From assembly GCA_035249985.1 (NCBI GenBank), contig DATFFP010000057.1, forward strand, positions 1 through 64,000: 64,000 bases of DNA, in the 5' to 3' direction. The stretch is from JAICNG01 sp035249985. Lineage in GTDB: Bacteria > Gemmatimonadota > Gemmatimonadetes > Gemmatimonadales > Gemmatimonadaceae. A program made the translations under genes and the position numbers. Each line of letters starts with the position of its first letter. The first letter of the stretch is position 1. The notes beneath the pieces are model-generated. The model saw only the letters and a program-made list of their open reading frames with translations, ran no database searches and had not been told where the DNA came from. Positions 37,542 through 46,123 of this stretch are shown here, in pieces.

Positions 37542-38545
37542 GCCGGGGGTCGCTGCGTGGCGGGTGCCCCCTGGGCAGGCGGCGCCTGCGGCGCACAGGC
37601 CATCCACGGGCCCTGGCCCGCGCGGATGAGGAAACGCTGTCCCTCGTCGACACGGTTCAGCCGGATGAGCGAGCAGCCGAGGTAGCCCATCGACGTGCGG
37701 TCGCGGGGTTGGAGCTCGAGAGCGCGCACGAACGAGCGTCGCGCCGCGTCGTAGTTGCGCAGGGTCAGGAAATAGCTTCCAAGCTCCCGATGCGCCTGGT
37801 AGCTGCCCGGCTCGAGCTGCACGGCGCGCGAAATCTCACGGCCGGCGGTCGCAAGATCACCCTGGTCACGTGCGACGCGCCCGAGCCAGATATGCGGCAT
37901 GGGGTCTTCCGGGCGCGCATTCGCCGCGTCCTGGAACTCGGTGCGCGCCAGCGCGAGGCGCCCGCTGCGATACGCTTCCGTTCCGCGTCGCATGGCGGCG
38001 CTGGGACCTCCGCGCTCGAAGAAGAACCACGCCGCACCAGCGGCCACGAGCACCAGCAGGAGTGCGCCGATCGGAAGCCACGGGACGCGCGAGCGACGTG
38101 CTGGCGTGACCTCACCGGTCACCACCGGGGCCGTCGTCACGCCAGGAGTCGCCGCCGCCGTCGCCGTCGCGTTCGCCCCGGCGCTCGCCGCCTCCGCTCG
38201 CAGTCCCTGATCGAGCCTGTTGTACGCCTCGCGTGCCGCGTCGATGTCGGCGCTCGTCGGCCGATACTCGGTGCGCTTCACGCGGTCGCGGGCGGCAAGA
38301 AAATCGAGCAGCGCATGTGCCTGCTCGATGGAGATCATGTTCTGCTGCCGAAGCTCCTGTATGAGCGGTTGTCCGCCGAGCGCAGACCCGCCGACCAGCG
38401 CGCGCAAGGCGACCTCCACGGCATTCCAGATGTCGAGGATGTCGGCGGCGATCTCTTCCGGATTTTGCGTGATGTCCACCCGCGCCACGAGCGGGCGCGC
38501 GGGGGCGAGTGCCGCCATGGCGGCACGGTGGTGCGCCGTGATCAC
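37538..38545 (-). CDS. Membrane-anchored TPR protein
   Basis: 335 residues. An N-terminal soluble part (ARVDITQNPEEIAADILDIW, TEYRPTSADIDAAREAYNRL) precedes a Thr/Ala-rich linker, one membrane helix (WLPIGALLLVLVAAGAAWFF) and three TPR units (MRRGTEAYRSGRLALARTEF and so on). GTG start overlapping the upstream TPR gene (GTGA). Probably a scaffold for the adjacent ABC transporter or M16 peptidase. Confidence 0.8.
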   Translation of the reverse strand: MITAHHRAAMAALAPARPLVARVDITQNPEEIAADILDIWNAVEVALRALVGGSALGGQPLIQELRQQNMISIEQAHALLDFLAARDRVKRTEYRPTSADIDAAREAYNRLDQGLRAEAASAGANATATAAATPGVTTAPVVTGEVTPARRSRVPWLPIGALLLVLVAAGAAWFFFERGGPSAAMRRGTEAYRSGRLALARTEFQDAANARPEDPMPHIWLGRVARDQGDLATAGREISRAVQLEPGSYQAHRELGSYFLTLRNYDAARRSFVRALELQPRDRTSMGYLGCSLIRLNRVDEGQRFLIRAGQGPWMACAPQAPPAQGAPATQRPPA

Positions 38546-39660
38546 CGCACGATGCGCAGGAGTCCGGCGTCCGCGCTGCCGCGGATGAAGCTCTCGGCGT
38601 TGTGTGTCGGAATCATGATGCCCGTGAGCGAGTAGCCGCGACGGGCCTCGTTATGCATGAACTCCTGCACCGTGCGGCCCGCCCACTGCTTGTTGGCGTC
38701 GCGCATCTCTCGCACGATCTGTTCCCAGCTGCCGACGTACTCACGACCTTCGCGCGTCATGATGCGGTGGCGCGGCTCGATCGGATCGCGCTGATCGGCC
38801 AGCTCGCTGAGGAGGGCACCGAACAGCTCGAGCTGCCCCTGCTGGTTGTCGCCGGAGCGCTGGTCGTTGAAGCGACCTTCGATCTCGGATAGCATCTCGT
38901 CGACGTCGTCCGGCTCACCCGCCAGCTCGGCCAGCCGCTCGTCCCACGGCCGCAGCTCCGGATCATCATCCTGCAGACGATAGATCGACTTCTTCAGCTC
39001 GACGAGACGCCAGATCCCGAGCTCGTCCCAGTGGTCCTCGGGGGTGGTGCGGTCGAGGTGATAGAGCGCAGCCTCATAGTCGCCGCGATCGTACAGGATG
39101 TTCGCCAGATAGATGCGCGCCTCGGCGTGATCGTCGTCGATCTGGAGCGCACGGCGCAGCATCGAGACGGCGGAATCCTCCTCACCCAGCCGGTGCTGCG
39201 TGTAGCCGAGGAGTGCCACGCCCTCGGCCATTTCGGGCGCCTGCTGAACGGAGATCTCGAAGAATTCGCGCGCCTCGTCGAAGAGGCTCTCCCGGAAGAG
39301 CGCGCGCCCCACCTGGAGCATGAGGTCGAGATCGTCCCGATAGCCGAGCTCGAGGATGCGGCGAAAGGTCTTCACGCCGGCTTCCTGCTGCCCGAACTTC
39401 ATCAGTGTCTCGCCAAGGCCGGCGAGCGCGTCTTCATGCTCCGGATCGAGCACGAGCGCTTCCTCGAAGCTCCGTCGCGCCCACGCGTATTCCTCCCGCG
39501 CGAGCCGGGCGTACCCCACCCCGATGTGGAGCTCTACCGAATGCGGGTAGAGCGCCAACCCTTCGCGAAGTACCTCGAGCGCCTCCTCGTACTGCCCCTC
39601 GTTATAAAGCTGATGGGCGCGCTCGTCGTACTCTTCGGAACTCAGGAACGGGGAAGGCAT
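38542..39660 (-). CDS. Cytoplasmic TPR protein
   Basis: 372 residues, ATG at 39660 with GGAGGTG about 12 bases upstream. Five or more TPR units in the first 230 residues (AHQLYNEGQYEEALEVLREG, ARRSFEEALVLDPEHEDALA, AVSMLRRALQIDDDHAEARI), then an acidic linker and a unique C-terminal domain (SWEQIVREMRDANKQWAGRT). First gene of the unit that includes the second TPR protein, the ABC transporter and the peptidase. Confidence 0.85.
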   Translation of the reverse strand: MPSPFLSSEEYDERAHQLYNEGQYEEALEVLREGLALYPHSVELHIGVGYARLAREEYAWARRSFEEALVLDPEHEDALAGLGETLMKFGQQEAGVKTFRRILELGYRDDLDLMLQVGRALFRESLFDEAREFFEISVQQAPEMAEGVALLGYTQHRLGEEDSAVSMLRRALQIDDDHAEARIYLANILYDRGDYEAALYHLDRTTPEDHWDELGIWRLVELKKSIYRLQDDDPELRPWDERLAELAGEPDDVDEMLSEIEGRFNDQRSGDNQQGQLELFGALLSELADQRDPIEPRHRIMTREGREYVGSWEQIVREMRDANKQWAGRTVQEFMHNEARRGYSLTGIMIPTHNAESFIRGSADAGLLRIVR

Positions 39661-39701
39661 GTCCAGCGGCACCTCCAACCGGAAGGGTAGGCCTCACGCC
39701 T

Positions 39702-39731
39702 ATACTACCACGACGAAACCGCGAAGTTCAA
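39702..39731 (-). promoter_or_regulatory. Candidate promoter of the TPR-ABC-M16 unit
   Basis: TTGAAC (39726-39731) and TAGTAT (39702-39707) on the minus strand, 18 bases apart, about 40 bases before the TPR start. Four of six matches in each box. Confidence 0.35.
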
Positions 39732-39791
39732 GCAATAGAAGCAAATAGCGACTAGGAGGCGGGTGCCTCGCTCACCTTGTGGGGCCAAGGG

Positions 39792-40706
39792 TCATGGGCC
39801 GTGGGCCAGTTCGCCTGCTATCTCTGCCGCCAGCATGGCGTTGGCTTCGAGCAATGCCAGATTCGCGCCGAGTGACCGTCCACCCGTCTCACGCTCCACG
39901 GCGGTCAGGAGAAACGGCGTAAGAGCGCCGCCACGAATACCTTCGGAATGCGCAGCCTGCATCGCGCCTTCGACGGCATCGTCGACGACACGCCGCGGCA
40001 ACGCAACATCAGCCGGTGGCGGCTGCACCACGAGCATCGCCGTTCTCCGACCAAGCTCGCGGTGAGCGCGCCAGATGGCCGCCACTTCCTTCACATTGTC
40101 TGCACGCGTCGAAAGGGGGAGCCCCGTCTCGGCCGTGAAGAATCCGGGCATCTCTCCCGTTCGATAGCCTACAAGGGGAACGCCCAGCGTCTCGAGCCGT
40201 TCCAGGGTCGCGGGCACGTCGAGGATGGACTTTGCCCCCGCGCTCACCACGAGCGTCGGCGTACGCGCCAACTCCACGAGGTCTGCGGATTCATCGTACG
40301 TCACGCCGTTGGCCGCGCGGTGGACGCCGCCGATGCCGCCAGTCGCGAACACGTCGATGCCCGCGAGCGCCGCGATCGCGATCGCGGCGGCAACGGTCGT
40401 CGCGCCGTCGGTGCCTCGAGCCATGGCCATCGGGAGATCGCGTGCGGACACCTTGCCTATGCCCTCGCGTCTGAGAAACCGCTCCAGCTCCGCATCATCG
40501 AGCCCGGCAGTCGCCACACCTCTCACGACGGCCGTGATCGCCGGGACCGCACCCTGTGAGGACACGGCACGCACCATTCGCTCGGCAGCATCCCGGTTTG
40601 CAGGGACGGGGAGCCCCTGCGCCAAAACCGAGCTTTCCAATGCGACGACGGGACGACCGTCGCGCAACGCGGCCGCGACCGCCTTCGGAAGCCGGACGAT
40701 TCCCAC
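39792..40706 (-). CDS. psuG: Pseudouridine-5'-phosphate glycosidase
   Basis: 304 residues from the GTG at 40706, close to the usual family length. Signatures: PVVALESSVLAQGLPVPAN, GKVSARDLP, TVAAAIAIA, FATGGIGGVHR, VVSAGAKSILDVPATLE, LETLGVPLVGYRTGEMPGFF and GANLALLEANA. It cleaves pseudouridine 5'-phosphate to uracil and ribose 5-phosphate. The partner kinase is not in the window. It starts 8 bases after the M28 peptidase gene ends, so likely co-transcribed. Confidence 0.92.
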   Translation of the reverse strand: MGIVRLPKAVAAALRDGRPVVALESSVLAQGLPVPANRDAAERMVRAVSSQGAVPAITAVVRGVATAGLDDAELERFLRREGIGKVSARDLPMAMARGTDGATTVAAAIAIAALAGIDVFATGGIGGVHRAANGVTYDESADLVELARTPTLVVSAGAKSILDVPATLERLETLGVPLVGYRTGEMPGFFTAETGLPLSTRADNVKEVAAIWRAHRELGRRTAMLVVQPPPADVALPRRVVDDAVEGAMQAAHSEGIRGGALTPFLLTAVERETGGRSLGANLALLEANAMLAAEIAGELAHGP

Positions 40707-40714
40707 CCTGCGGG

Positions 40715-42394
40715 CTAGAGCGAGGCGCGCAACGACTTCTCCCGCACCTCCCGGAACTCCGCATCCGGGTTCCAGGTGGGAACCGTCGTCGAGTTCGCGA
40801 CCGACGCGCCGAAGCGCAGGATGATTTCCGCCAGCTGCGCAGCGCCCGTGAGGTCGAAGTCGGGCCGATAGGCGTCCGAGGGCTGGTGGTAGCGCTTCGC
40901 GGTATAGTCCTCGTTCTGCTCGACGCCCCAACCCTTGGGACGCCCGATGTAATCCGTCCCCGCGCCGATCGAGATCGAAGGGATGCCGACCTTCGCGAAC
41001 GAGAAATGGTCCGAGCGGTAGAAATAGCCGCGCTCCGGATGCTCCTCCGGCGTAATGCGCATTCCGCGAGTGCCGAGCATCCGCGCCAGCGCCGGACCGA
41101 GCGATGACTTGTTGGATCCCAGCACGGTCAGGTCACGCACGCGGCCGAGGATGTTGCCGCCGTCGACATTGATGTTGGCGACGATTTTGTCGACGGGCGC
41201 GGTGGGATTCTGTCCAAAGAACTCGGAGCCAAGCAATCCGGATTCTTCCGCGGTGACGAACACGAAGAGGAGCGAGCGCCGCGGCCTGGGCGACGACTGT
41301 TGTGCGACACGCGCCACCGCCAGCAGATCCGCCACGCCTGACGCGTTGTCGAGCGCGCCGTTGTAGATGGAATCGCCGTCGACCGCTGGACCCACGCCCA
41401 GGTGATCCCAGTGCGAGCTGAAGGCGACGAACTGGTCGCGCAGCACCGGATCGCGGCCTCGGACGATGCCGACGACGTTGTCCGACTCGAGATGCTCGAC
41501 GGTGTTGCGGAAAGCGATGTCCACTGTGATGCCGGTGGCCACAGGAGCAAAGTCGCGCGATTCCGCCTGCGAGCGAAGCTGCGCGAGGTCGAGCCCGGCC
41601 TGGGCGAGTAGTGCCGTTGCCGTGCTGTCGGTGATCCAGCCCCGCACCCCGAGTGGAGCCGGAAGCTTGGGATCGCGCGGCAGCATGCGCTGCTCCTTCG
41701 CCCACGATCCGACGACGGTGTGCCATGGATATCCCGCGCGCTCGGTCGTGTGGATGATGAGCGCGCCGGCCGCGCCTCGCCGTTCCGCTTCCTCGAACTT
41801 GTAGGTCCAGCGCCCGTAGTACGTCATCGCGCGACCGCCGAACAGATCCGGTTCATTCCGCGGCGCGGGGGGGTCATTGACGAGGATGAGTAGAACCTTT
41901 CCACGGACGTCGGCGGCCTTGAAGTCATCCCACTTGTACTCGGGAGCGGTAGATCCATAACCGACGAAAACCAGTTCACCGCTCGCAGTACTCGTCTCGA
42001 CAGCCGACCCGGCCCATACGACGACGTCCTCGGGATAACGCAGCGGGGGAGAGGCAGGGGGAAGGTCGCTGGCGCCCGCGCGCGCGCCCCGATTCGTAGC
42101 CACCGCGCGAATGGTCGATCGCGTCGCCGCCACCACATCGATCGGGACCTTCTGGAAGTACGACCCGTTCACTCCCGGCTCGACGCCGAACACCCGCAGC
42201 TGCGCCGCGATGTATTCCGCGGCGAGCCGCCCGCCGCGTGTCGCTGGAGCACGACCCTCGAGAAGATCCGACGACAGGAAGCGAAGGTGCCCGTCGATCT
42301 CGTTGGGCGTGATGGGCGCTGGCGCAGCCGTGGACTGCGCGAGCGCCGGGGCCGCCGCGAGGCATAGGGAGATCAGCGTCGTAATGCGCATCAT
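40715..42394 (-). CDS. Secreted M28 family zinc peptidase with PA domain
   Basis: 559 residues. Signal peptide MMRITTLISLCLAAAPALAQ. A protease-associated insert (AGALIIHTTERAGYP) is followed by zinc-site motifs AFSSHWDHLGVG, NASGVADLLAVARV, EESGLLGSEFF, NINVDGGN and YRSDHFSFAKVGIPS. Broad aminopeptidase of the periplasm or cell exterior. The first of two adjacent ATG codons is used. Confidence 0.9.
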   Translation of the reverse strand: MMRITTLISLCLAAAPALAQSTAAPAPITPNEIDGHLRFLSSDLLEGRAPATRGGRLAAEYIAAQLRVFGVEPGVNGSYFQKVPIDVVAATRSTIRAVATNRGARAGASDLPPASPPLRYPEDVVVWAGSAVETSTASGELVFVGYGSTAPEYKWDDFKAADVRGKVLLILVNDPPAPRNEPDLFGGRAMTYYGRWTYKFEEAERRGAAGALIIHTTERAGYPWHTVVGSWAKEQRMLPRDPKLPAPLGVRGWITDSTATALLAQAGLDLAQLRSQAESRDFAPVATGITVDIAFRNTVEHLESDNVVGIVRGRDPVLRDQFVAFSSHWDHLGVGPAVDGDSIYNGALDNASGVADLLAVARVAQQSSPRPRRSLLFVFVTAEESGLLGSEFFGQNPTAPVDKIVANINVDGGNILGRVRDLTVLGSNKSSLGPALARMLGTRGMRITPEEHPERGYFYRSDHFSFAKVGIPSISIGAGTDYIGRPKGWGVEQNEDYTAKRYHQPSDAYRPDFDLTGAAQLAEIILRFGASVANSTTVPTWNPDAEFREVREKSLRASL

Positions 42395-42522
42395 GATTCG
42401 AATGGGGTGAGAGGTCGCGTCCCCGTAGCTTGGCGAGTGGACACAGGTTAAGGAAGGCGCGGCCACGAGTGGCGAAGAATTTGCCTTTGCAGGGACTCGA
42501 ACCATTTCCGAACGGAGACAAC

Positions 42523-42714
42523 GTGTCAGAAATCGAAACGGTACCGGCGACGCGCGGACGCACGGGCGTGGCGATCGGTATTCTCATCGTCACCCTGCTC
42601 GCGCTTGCCTTTTACTTCTACTGGCGGACGACGGGAATGCGCGACGATAGCGGCCAGCGTCCGGAACCGCCGAGAGAGATCAGCGGCGCACCCGAGATGG
42701 CCGTCGTGGGGTAG
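42523..42714 (+). CDS. Small single-pass membrane protein, 63 residues
   Basis: GTG at 42523 preceded by GGAGA at five bases. VSEIETVPATRGRTGV, one membrane helix (AIGILIVTLLALAFYFYW) and a Pro/Glu-rich tail. Function unknown. Divergent from the M28 gene and directly upstream of the DUF72 gene. Confidence 0.65.
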   Translation: MSEIETVPATRGRTGVAIGILIVTLLALAFYFYWRTTGMRDDSGQRPEPPREISGAPEMAVVG

Positions 42715-42773
42715 CTGCGAAGGCTCAGCGGCCGCGACCGACGCGAGCGCCTTCGCGTGTCGGTCGCGTTCGG

Positions 42774-43580
42774 GTGGGCATCAGCGGATACGATTACAAG
42801 ACGTGGCGCGGGCTGTTCTATCCGGAGGGGCTCGCCGCGCGACACTGGCTGCGGTACGCGGCCTCGGTCTTCGACACGATCGAGCTGAACGGAACCTTCT
42901 ACTCGCTCAAGTCGCCGGACGTCTTCCGGCGATGGATCGCCGAGGTTCCCCCAGGCTTCCTCTTCGCCGTCAAAGGAAGCCGCTTCATCACGCACAATCT
43001 GAAGCTGCGGAACGCGGAGACCGCGCTCGCGAACTTCTACGCGAGCGGAGTGCTCGCGCTCGGCCGCATGACCGGCCCGTTTCTGTGGCAGCTTCCCGCG
43101 ATGTATCGGTTCGACCGCGAGCGCATCGCCGATTTCCTCGCGATGCTCCCGCGCGATTCGACCGCGGCCGCCAAGCTCGCCGAGGGGCACGACGATCGCC
43201 TGCGCCGCGGTGCGCTCACCGAGACGGACGTGCGCATTCGCTATCGGCACGCCTTCGAGGTGCGACATCCCTCGTACTTCGCCGACGAGTTCTACGACCT
43301 GCTGCGTGAGCATGACGTGGGCTTCGTCGTCGCCGACACGGCGGGGAAGTTTCCCTACGCCGAGGCCGTCACGTCACGCTTCGTCTACGTGCGCCTGCAT
43401 GGCTCCCGCCAGCTCTACACGAGCGACTACACCGATGAGGAGCTCGCTAGCTGGGCCGCGCGGATCGAGCGGTGGAGGGGAGAGGGGCTCGATGTGTACG
43501 TCTACTTCGACAACGACGCGAAGGTGCACGCGCCGAGGGACGCGGCGAGGCTGAGAAAGCGCCTTACGAAGGAGGAATGA
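42774..43580 (+). CDS. DUF72 family protein
   Basis: 268 residues. Family signatures are VGISGYDYKTWRGLFYPEGL, FDTIELNGTFYSLKSPDVF, FLFAVKGSRFITH, FEVRHPSYFADEF, FVVADTAGKFPY and YVRLHGSRQLYTSDY. DUF72 adopts a TIM barrel with unknown activity. The GTG at 42774 is the only usual start close to the conserved region; a few more residues upstream may belong to it. Its last residues and stop (KEE, TGA) lie within a C element and overlap the sortase gene end. Confidence 0.88.
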   Translation: MGISGYDYKTWRGLFYPEGLAARHWLRYAASVFDTIELNGTFYSLKSPDVFRRWIAEVPPGFLFAVKGSRFITHNLKLRNAETALANFYASGVLALGRMTGPFLWQLPAMYRFDRERIADFLAMLPRDSTAAAKLAEGHDDRLRRGALTETDVRIRYRHAFEVRHPSYFADEFYDLLREHDVGFVVADTAGKFPYAEAVTSRFVYVRLHGSRQLYTSDYTDEELASWAARIERWRGEGLDVYVYFDNDAKVHAPRDAARLRKRLTKEE

Positions 43581-44223
43581 GGGACGAAGAAGCGCCGAGA
43601 GATAGATCGCTGCTTCCTCGCTCCTCGTTCCTCGTTCTTCGTTCGCCCGCGATGAGCCGACCCTCGATGAGGAGTCTGTCAGGCGCCGTCCCGACATACC
43701 GAATCGGCCAGCACGTCGTCAGCGTGAGAACGGGCTCCTTACTCGAGAACAGCGCGGGCCTCCCCGCCCCGACCACGCGACGCTTCGTGACGATCCAGGT
43801 CGAGCGGCCCGACGCGGTTTCCGCGTACACGGTATCGCCGATCTGAAGGCCGCCGAGCGTCGAGAAGTGGCGGTCGCGATGGGCGGAGATGACCGCGTTG
43901 CCGGCGTCGCCGGGCATGGGGGAGCCTGGAAGATGGCCGGGTCCCGCGTTCAGCTCGGCGTCCCCTACGCCTTCGACGACGATCTCATCGAGGCCGATCG
44001 ACGGAATCACGAGACGCGCAACAGGCGCACCGAGTGCGACACTGCCTGCCGTCTCGCCGAAGTCGATCAGGCGCGATTCGCGAACCGCGCGCTGCGCTTC
44101 GGCGCGCTCCCAGGCGGCGCGCGCATCGCTCCGCGCGAGCGCGCCTCGGGCGTAGGTCGTGCCGGTGTAAAGGAGCAGCGCGCCGCCGATCACGTAGAGC
44201 AGCGCGCCGACGCGACGGCGCAC
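43564..44223 (-). CDS. Class D/E-type sortase
   Basis: 219 residues. One N-terminal membrane helix (VGALLYVIGGALLLYTGTTY), then LVIPSIGLDEIVVEG, GHLPGSPMPGDAGNAVISAH with catalytic His, and LTLTTCWPIRYVGTAPDRLL with catalytic Cys and Arg. Sortases anchor proteins with a C-terminal signal to the envelope. The gene directly upstream encodes a likely substrate. The last ~27 residues (RRTRNEERGSSDLSLG onward) are encoded by the C repeat and lie outside the fold. GTG start. Confidence 0.85.
   Translation of the reverse strand: MRRRVGALLYVIGGALLLYTGTTYARGALARSDARAAWERAEAQRAVRESRLIDFGETAGSVALGAPVARLVIPSIGLDEIVVEGVGDAELNAGPGHLPGSPMPGDAGNAVISAHRDRHFSTLGGLQIGDTVYAETASGRSTWIVTKRRVVGAGRPALFSSKEPVLTLTTCWPIRYVGTAPDRLLIEGRLIAGERRTRNEERGSSDLSLGASSSLIPPS
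43569..43646. repeat. C-family palindromic heptad element, convergent and overlapping two gene ends
   Basis: Left arm GAGGAATGAGGGACGAAGAAGCG contains the DUF72 stop; right arm CTCGCTC CTCGTTC CTCGTTC TTCGTTC. The sortase frame reads through the whole element and ends at 43564. Confidence 0.75.
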
Positions 44224-44228
44224 GCTGC

Positions 44229-44636
44229 CTAACGGCGCCGGAGGGCCGCGCCGCCTGCGACCAGGCCCGCGCCAAGAAGGAGGAGCGCGGGCAGCGCCGT
44301 GGCCGTATTGGGGGCCGGTGCGCCTTCCTCGAACGCCGTCACTTCCTGCTGCGGTGCCGGCTCGGCCGTGGGCGTCTCAATGACCACCGGTGGTGGAGTG
44401 GCCGTGTCCTGTGGCGCCTGCGCCGCGACAGCGACCGCGGCGGAGTCAACCCACGCCTTCATGTCGCTCATGCGGGCTGCGGCCGTGGTGTCGGCGGCTA
44501 TTGCTCCACCCTCGGCGATCAGTTCGACCGGAGGTGCGGGCCGCGGCGGAGGCGTGACGAGCCCCGTGAACTGGGCCGAGGCGCCTGGGACGGCAAGTAG
44601 AGCGGCGACGATGAAGCTCAGAGTCGGAATGCGCAC
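44229..44636 (-). CDS. Probable sortase substrate: exported protein with C-terminal sorting signal
   Basis: 135 residues from a GTG at 44636, with GAGAGG eight bases upstream. Signal peptide IPTLSFIVAALLAVPGASAQ, Pro/Ala/Thr-rich body, then APNTATALP, a hydrophobic helix (LLLLGAGLVAGGA) and LRRR at the end. This is the three-part layout of sortase substrates; APNTA resembles the LPNTA site of class D sortases. Five bases separate its stop from the sortase start. No other domain. Confidence 0.65.
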   Translation of the reverse strand: MRIPTLSFIVAALLAVPGASAQFTGLVTPPPRPAPPVELIAEGGAIAADTTAAARMSDMKAWVDSAAVAVAAQAPQDTATPPPVVIETPTAEPAPQQEVTAFEEGAPAPNTATALPALLLLGAGLVAGGAALRRR

Positions 44637-44682
44637 GACGATAACCTCTCGAGGGAGTTCAGCGCCCCTAGAGAGGGCATTT

Positions 44683-44688
44683 AGTATA
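44683..44688 (-). promoter_or_regulatory. Candidate -10 box of the sortase-substrate unit
   Basis: TATACT on the minus strand about 47 bases before the GTG start, immediately next to the F repeat. No convincing -35 box; it would fall inside the repeat arm. Confidence 0.3.
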
Positions 44689-44806
44689 CCAAGGGTCCTC
44701 AGGGTCCTCAGGGTCCTCAGGGTCCTCAGGGTGCGAACCCCCTGAGCACCTCGCACCCCGAGGACCCTGAGGACCCTGAGGACCCTGAGGACCCTGGCTA
44801 CCTTGG
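44689..44806. repeat. F-family palindromic 9-base element
   Basis: Four GGGTCCTCA units, GGGTGCGAACCCC / GGGGTGCGAGG-type centre, four GAGGACCCT units. Almost perfect dyad. The stop of the class-A-fold hydrolase is at its right border (CCAGGG follows TAG). Copy number is equal on both arms. Confidence 0.85.
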
Positions 44807-45727
44807 CTTCTCCGGCCACGCCTTTACAATCGCCTCACCCATCCGGGCGATCGTGACCTGCGCCTCGTTGTCGATTCGCCAGCTTCGGTCCTCGTTCTCC
44901 TTCGTGAGGACGCAGGCGACGACGCGGGATTGGCGGAAGAAAAGTGCGCAGTCGGTGCGCACCTGATCGGTGCCGCCCCATTTGTGCGCGGACCTCGTCC
45001 CCGCGGCGTAGCGCAGCAGGAGCGCCGAGTTGTCCCCATTCTCGAGCATGCGCAGCATCATCGAGTCCGCGGCCGGACTCACGGCCTTCCCGCGAGCGAT
45101 CAGCTCGAAAAGGGTGGCCATCTCGTTGGGCGTGGTGACGCCGAAGCCGTACTTCACCGAGCTGTCCATCGCCACGCTGGCGATGCGAAGGAAGCTTTTC
45201 GAATGCACCTTCGTGTGTGGCAGCCCCAACGCCTCCATCTTCTCCCACACTCGGCGGATGATGATGCGATCGAGGATCAAATTCGTGGCGGTGTTGTCGC
45301 TCAGTGTCATCATGAGCCACGCCGCGTCGTTCACCGTAATCGTCGCGCCCGGCTTGAAGAACTGGAGCACGCCCGAGCCGGGAACCTGATCGATCGCGAG
45401 CACGGTGAGCGGATCGTCGAGGGCAATCTTCTTCTGCTCGATCAGATCGAACAGCGCGACGAGAATCGGGACCTTGATGAGGCTCGCGGTCGAGAAGGTC
45501 TCATCGCCACGCCGCTCGAGCCGCTCCCCGGTGTCGACGTTGCGGACCGCGTAGCCGACCACGCCGCGATGTGCTGCCGCCAGGGAGTCGAGCGTGCGCC
45601 GCAGCGCGACGGTATCGGCGCGCTGCGGGGCCGCGGCGGTGGCGACTTGTCCCTGGGCGCATGCCGGCAGCACGAAAAGGAGCGCCAGCGGCGCGAAGCG
45701 GGACCGCGATCGGCCAGGCGTGATCAC
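44798..45727 (-). CDS. Class A beta-lactamase-fold serine hydrolase, lipoprotein
   Basis: 309 residues from a GTG at 45727. Signal with lipobox LPAC (FAPLALLFVLPACAQG). Catalytic STASLIKVP (SxxK), SDN in MTLSDNTATNL and HKWGGTDQVRTD in place of KTG. The omega-loop ExxLN of true class A enzymes is not visible between them; the region reads SKSFLRIASVAMDSSVKYGF. It may be a peptidoglycan enzyme rather than a resistance enzyme. Upstream neighbour is the 75-residue gene. Confidence 0.85.
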   Translation of the reverse strand: MITPGRSRSRFAPLALLFVLPACAQGQVATAAAPQRADTVALRRTLDSLAAAHRGVVGYAVRNVDTGERLERRGDETFSTASLIKVPILVALFDLIEQKKIALDDPLTVLAIDQVPGSGVLQFFKPGATITVNDAAWLMMTLSDNTATNLILDRIIIRRVWEKMEALGLPHTKVHSKSFLRIASVAMDSSVKYGFGVTTPNEMATLFELIARGKAVSPAADSMMLRMLENGDNSALLLRYAAGTRSAHKWGGTDQVRTDCALFFRQSRVVACVLTKENEDRSWRIDNEAQVTIARMGEAIVKAWPEKPR

Positions 45728-45755
45728 TGGCCGGGCGACGTCGTCACCGCACTCG

Positions 45756-45983
45756 TCAGGCGTCAGGGAATTCGTCGGCCTTGCGGCTCTCGACGAGCTC
45801 CCGCTCACCCGAGGTCTTGTCGTACACCGCCAACACCTTGATCGTCTCGCCGGCGTACGCGTCGAACGTCTTGCCGCCGCCTTTCTTGACGATGATCTCG
45901 TGGCCGTCCTCGAACCGCAGCACGACGACGGGATGCTCGCTGTTGACGTACTGTTTGCGAAGCTTCTTGGGAGCGGAAGGCAT
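45756..45983 (-). CDS. Small hypothetical protein, 75 residues
   Basis: MPSAPKKLRKQYVNSEHPVV, then a beta-rich core (VLRFEDGHEIIVKKGGGKTF, ETIKVLAVYDKTSGERELVE). Likely a small beta-barrel or SH3-like fold; soluble. No family recognised. Follows the C element after the aminotransferase gene. Confidence 0.6.
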   Translation of the reverse strand: MPSAPKKLRKQYVNSEHPVVVLRFEDGHEIIVKKGGGKTFDAYAGETIKVLAVYDKTSGERELVESRKADEFPDA

Positions 45984-46045
45984 GGAATGGCGGGGTGTGA
46001 GGTAGCCCCGAAAATAGAGCCTCGCGAGGGGGCTGGCAACGACGG

Positions 46046-46123
46046 GCGAACGAGGAACGAGGAAGTGGCCTGGACGCTTTGGTGCGCGGAACTCGGCTTC
46101 GCTTCCTCGTTCCTCGCTCGTCT
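46046..46123. repeat. C-family palindromic heptad element
   Basis: GAACGAG GAACGAG GAAGTGG on the left, CTTCCTC GTTCCTC GCTCGTC on the right. The aminotransferase stop at 46122-46124 is at its right border. Tandem junction. Confidence 0.78.

Noticed and set aside
42478..42500. GGGACTCGAACC resembles a tRNA T-arm on the minus strand
   Set aside because: The 5' strand of the T stem does not pair with the 3' strand, and no acceptor, D or anticodon arms fold around it.
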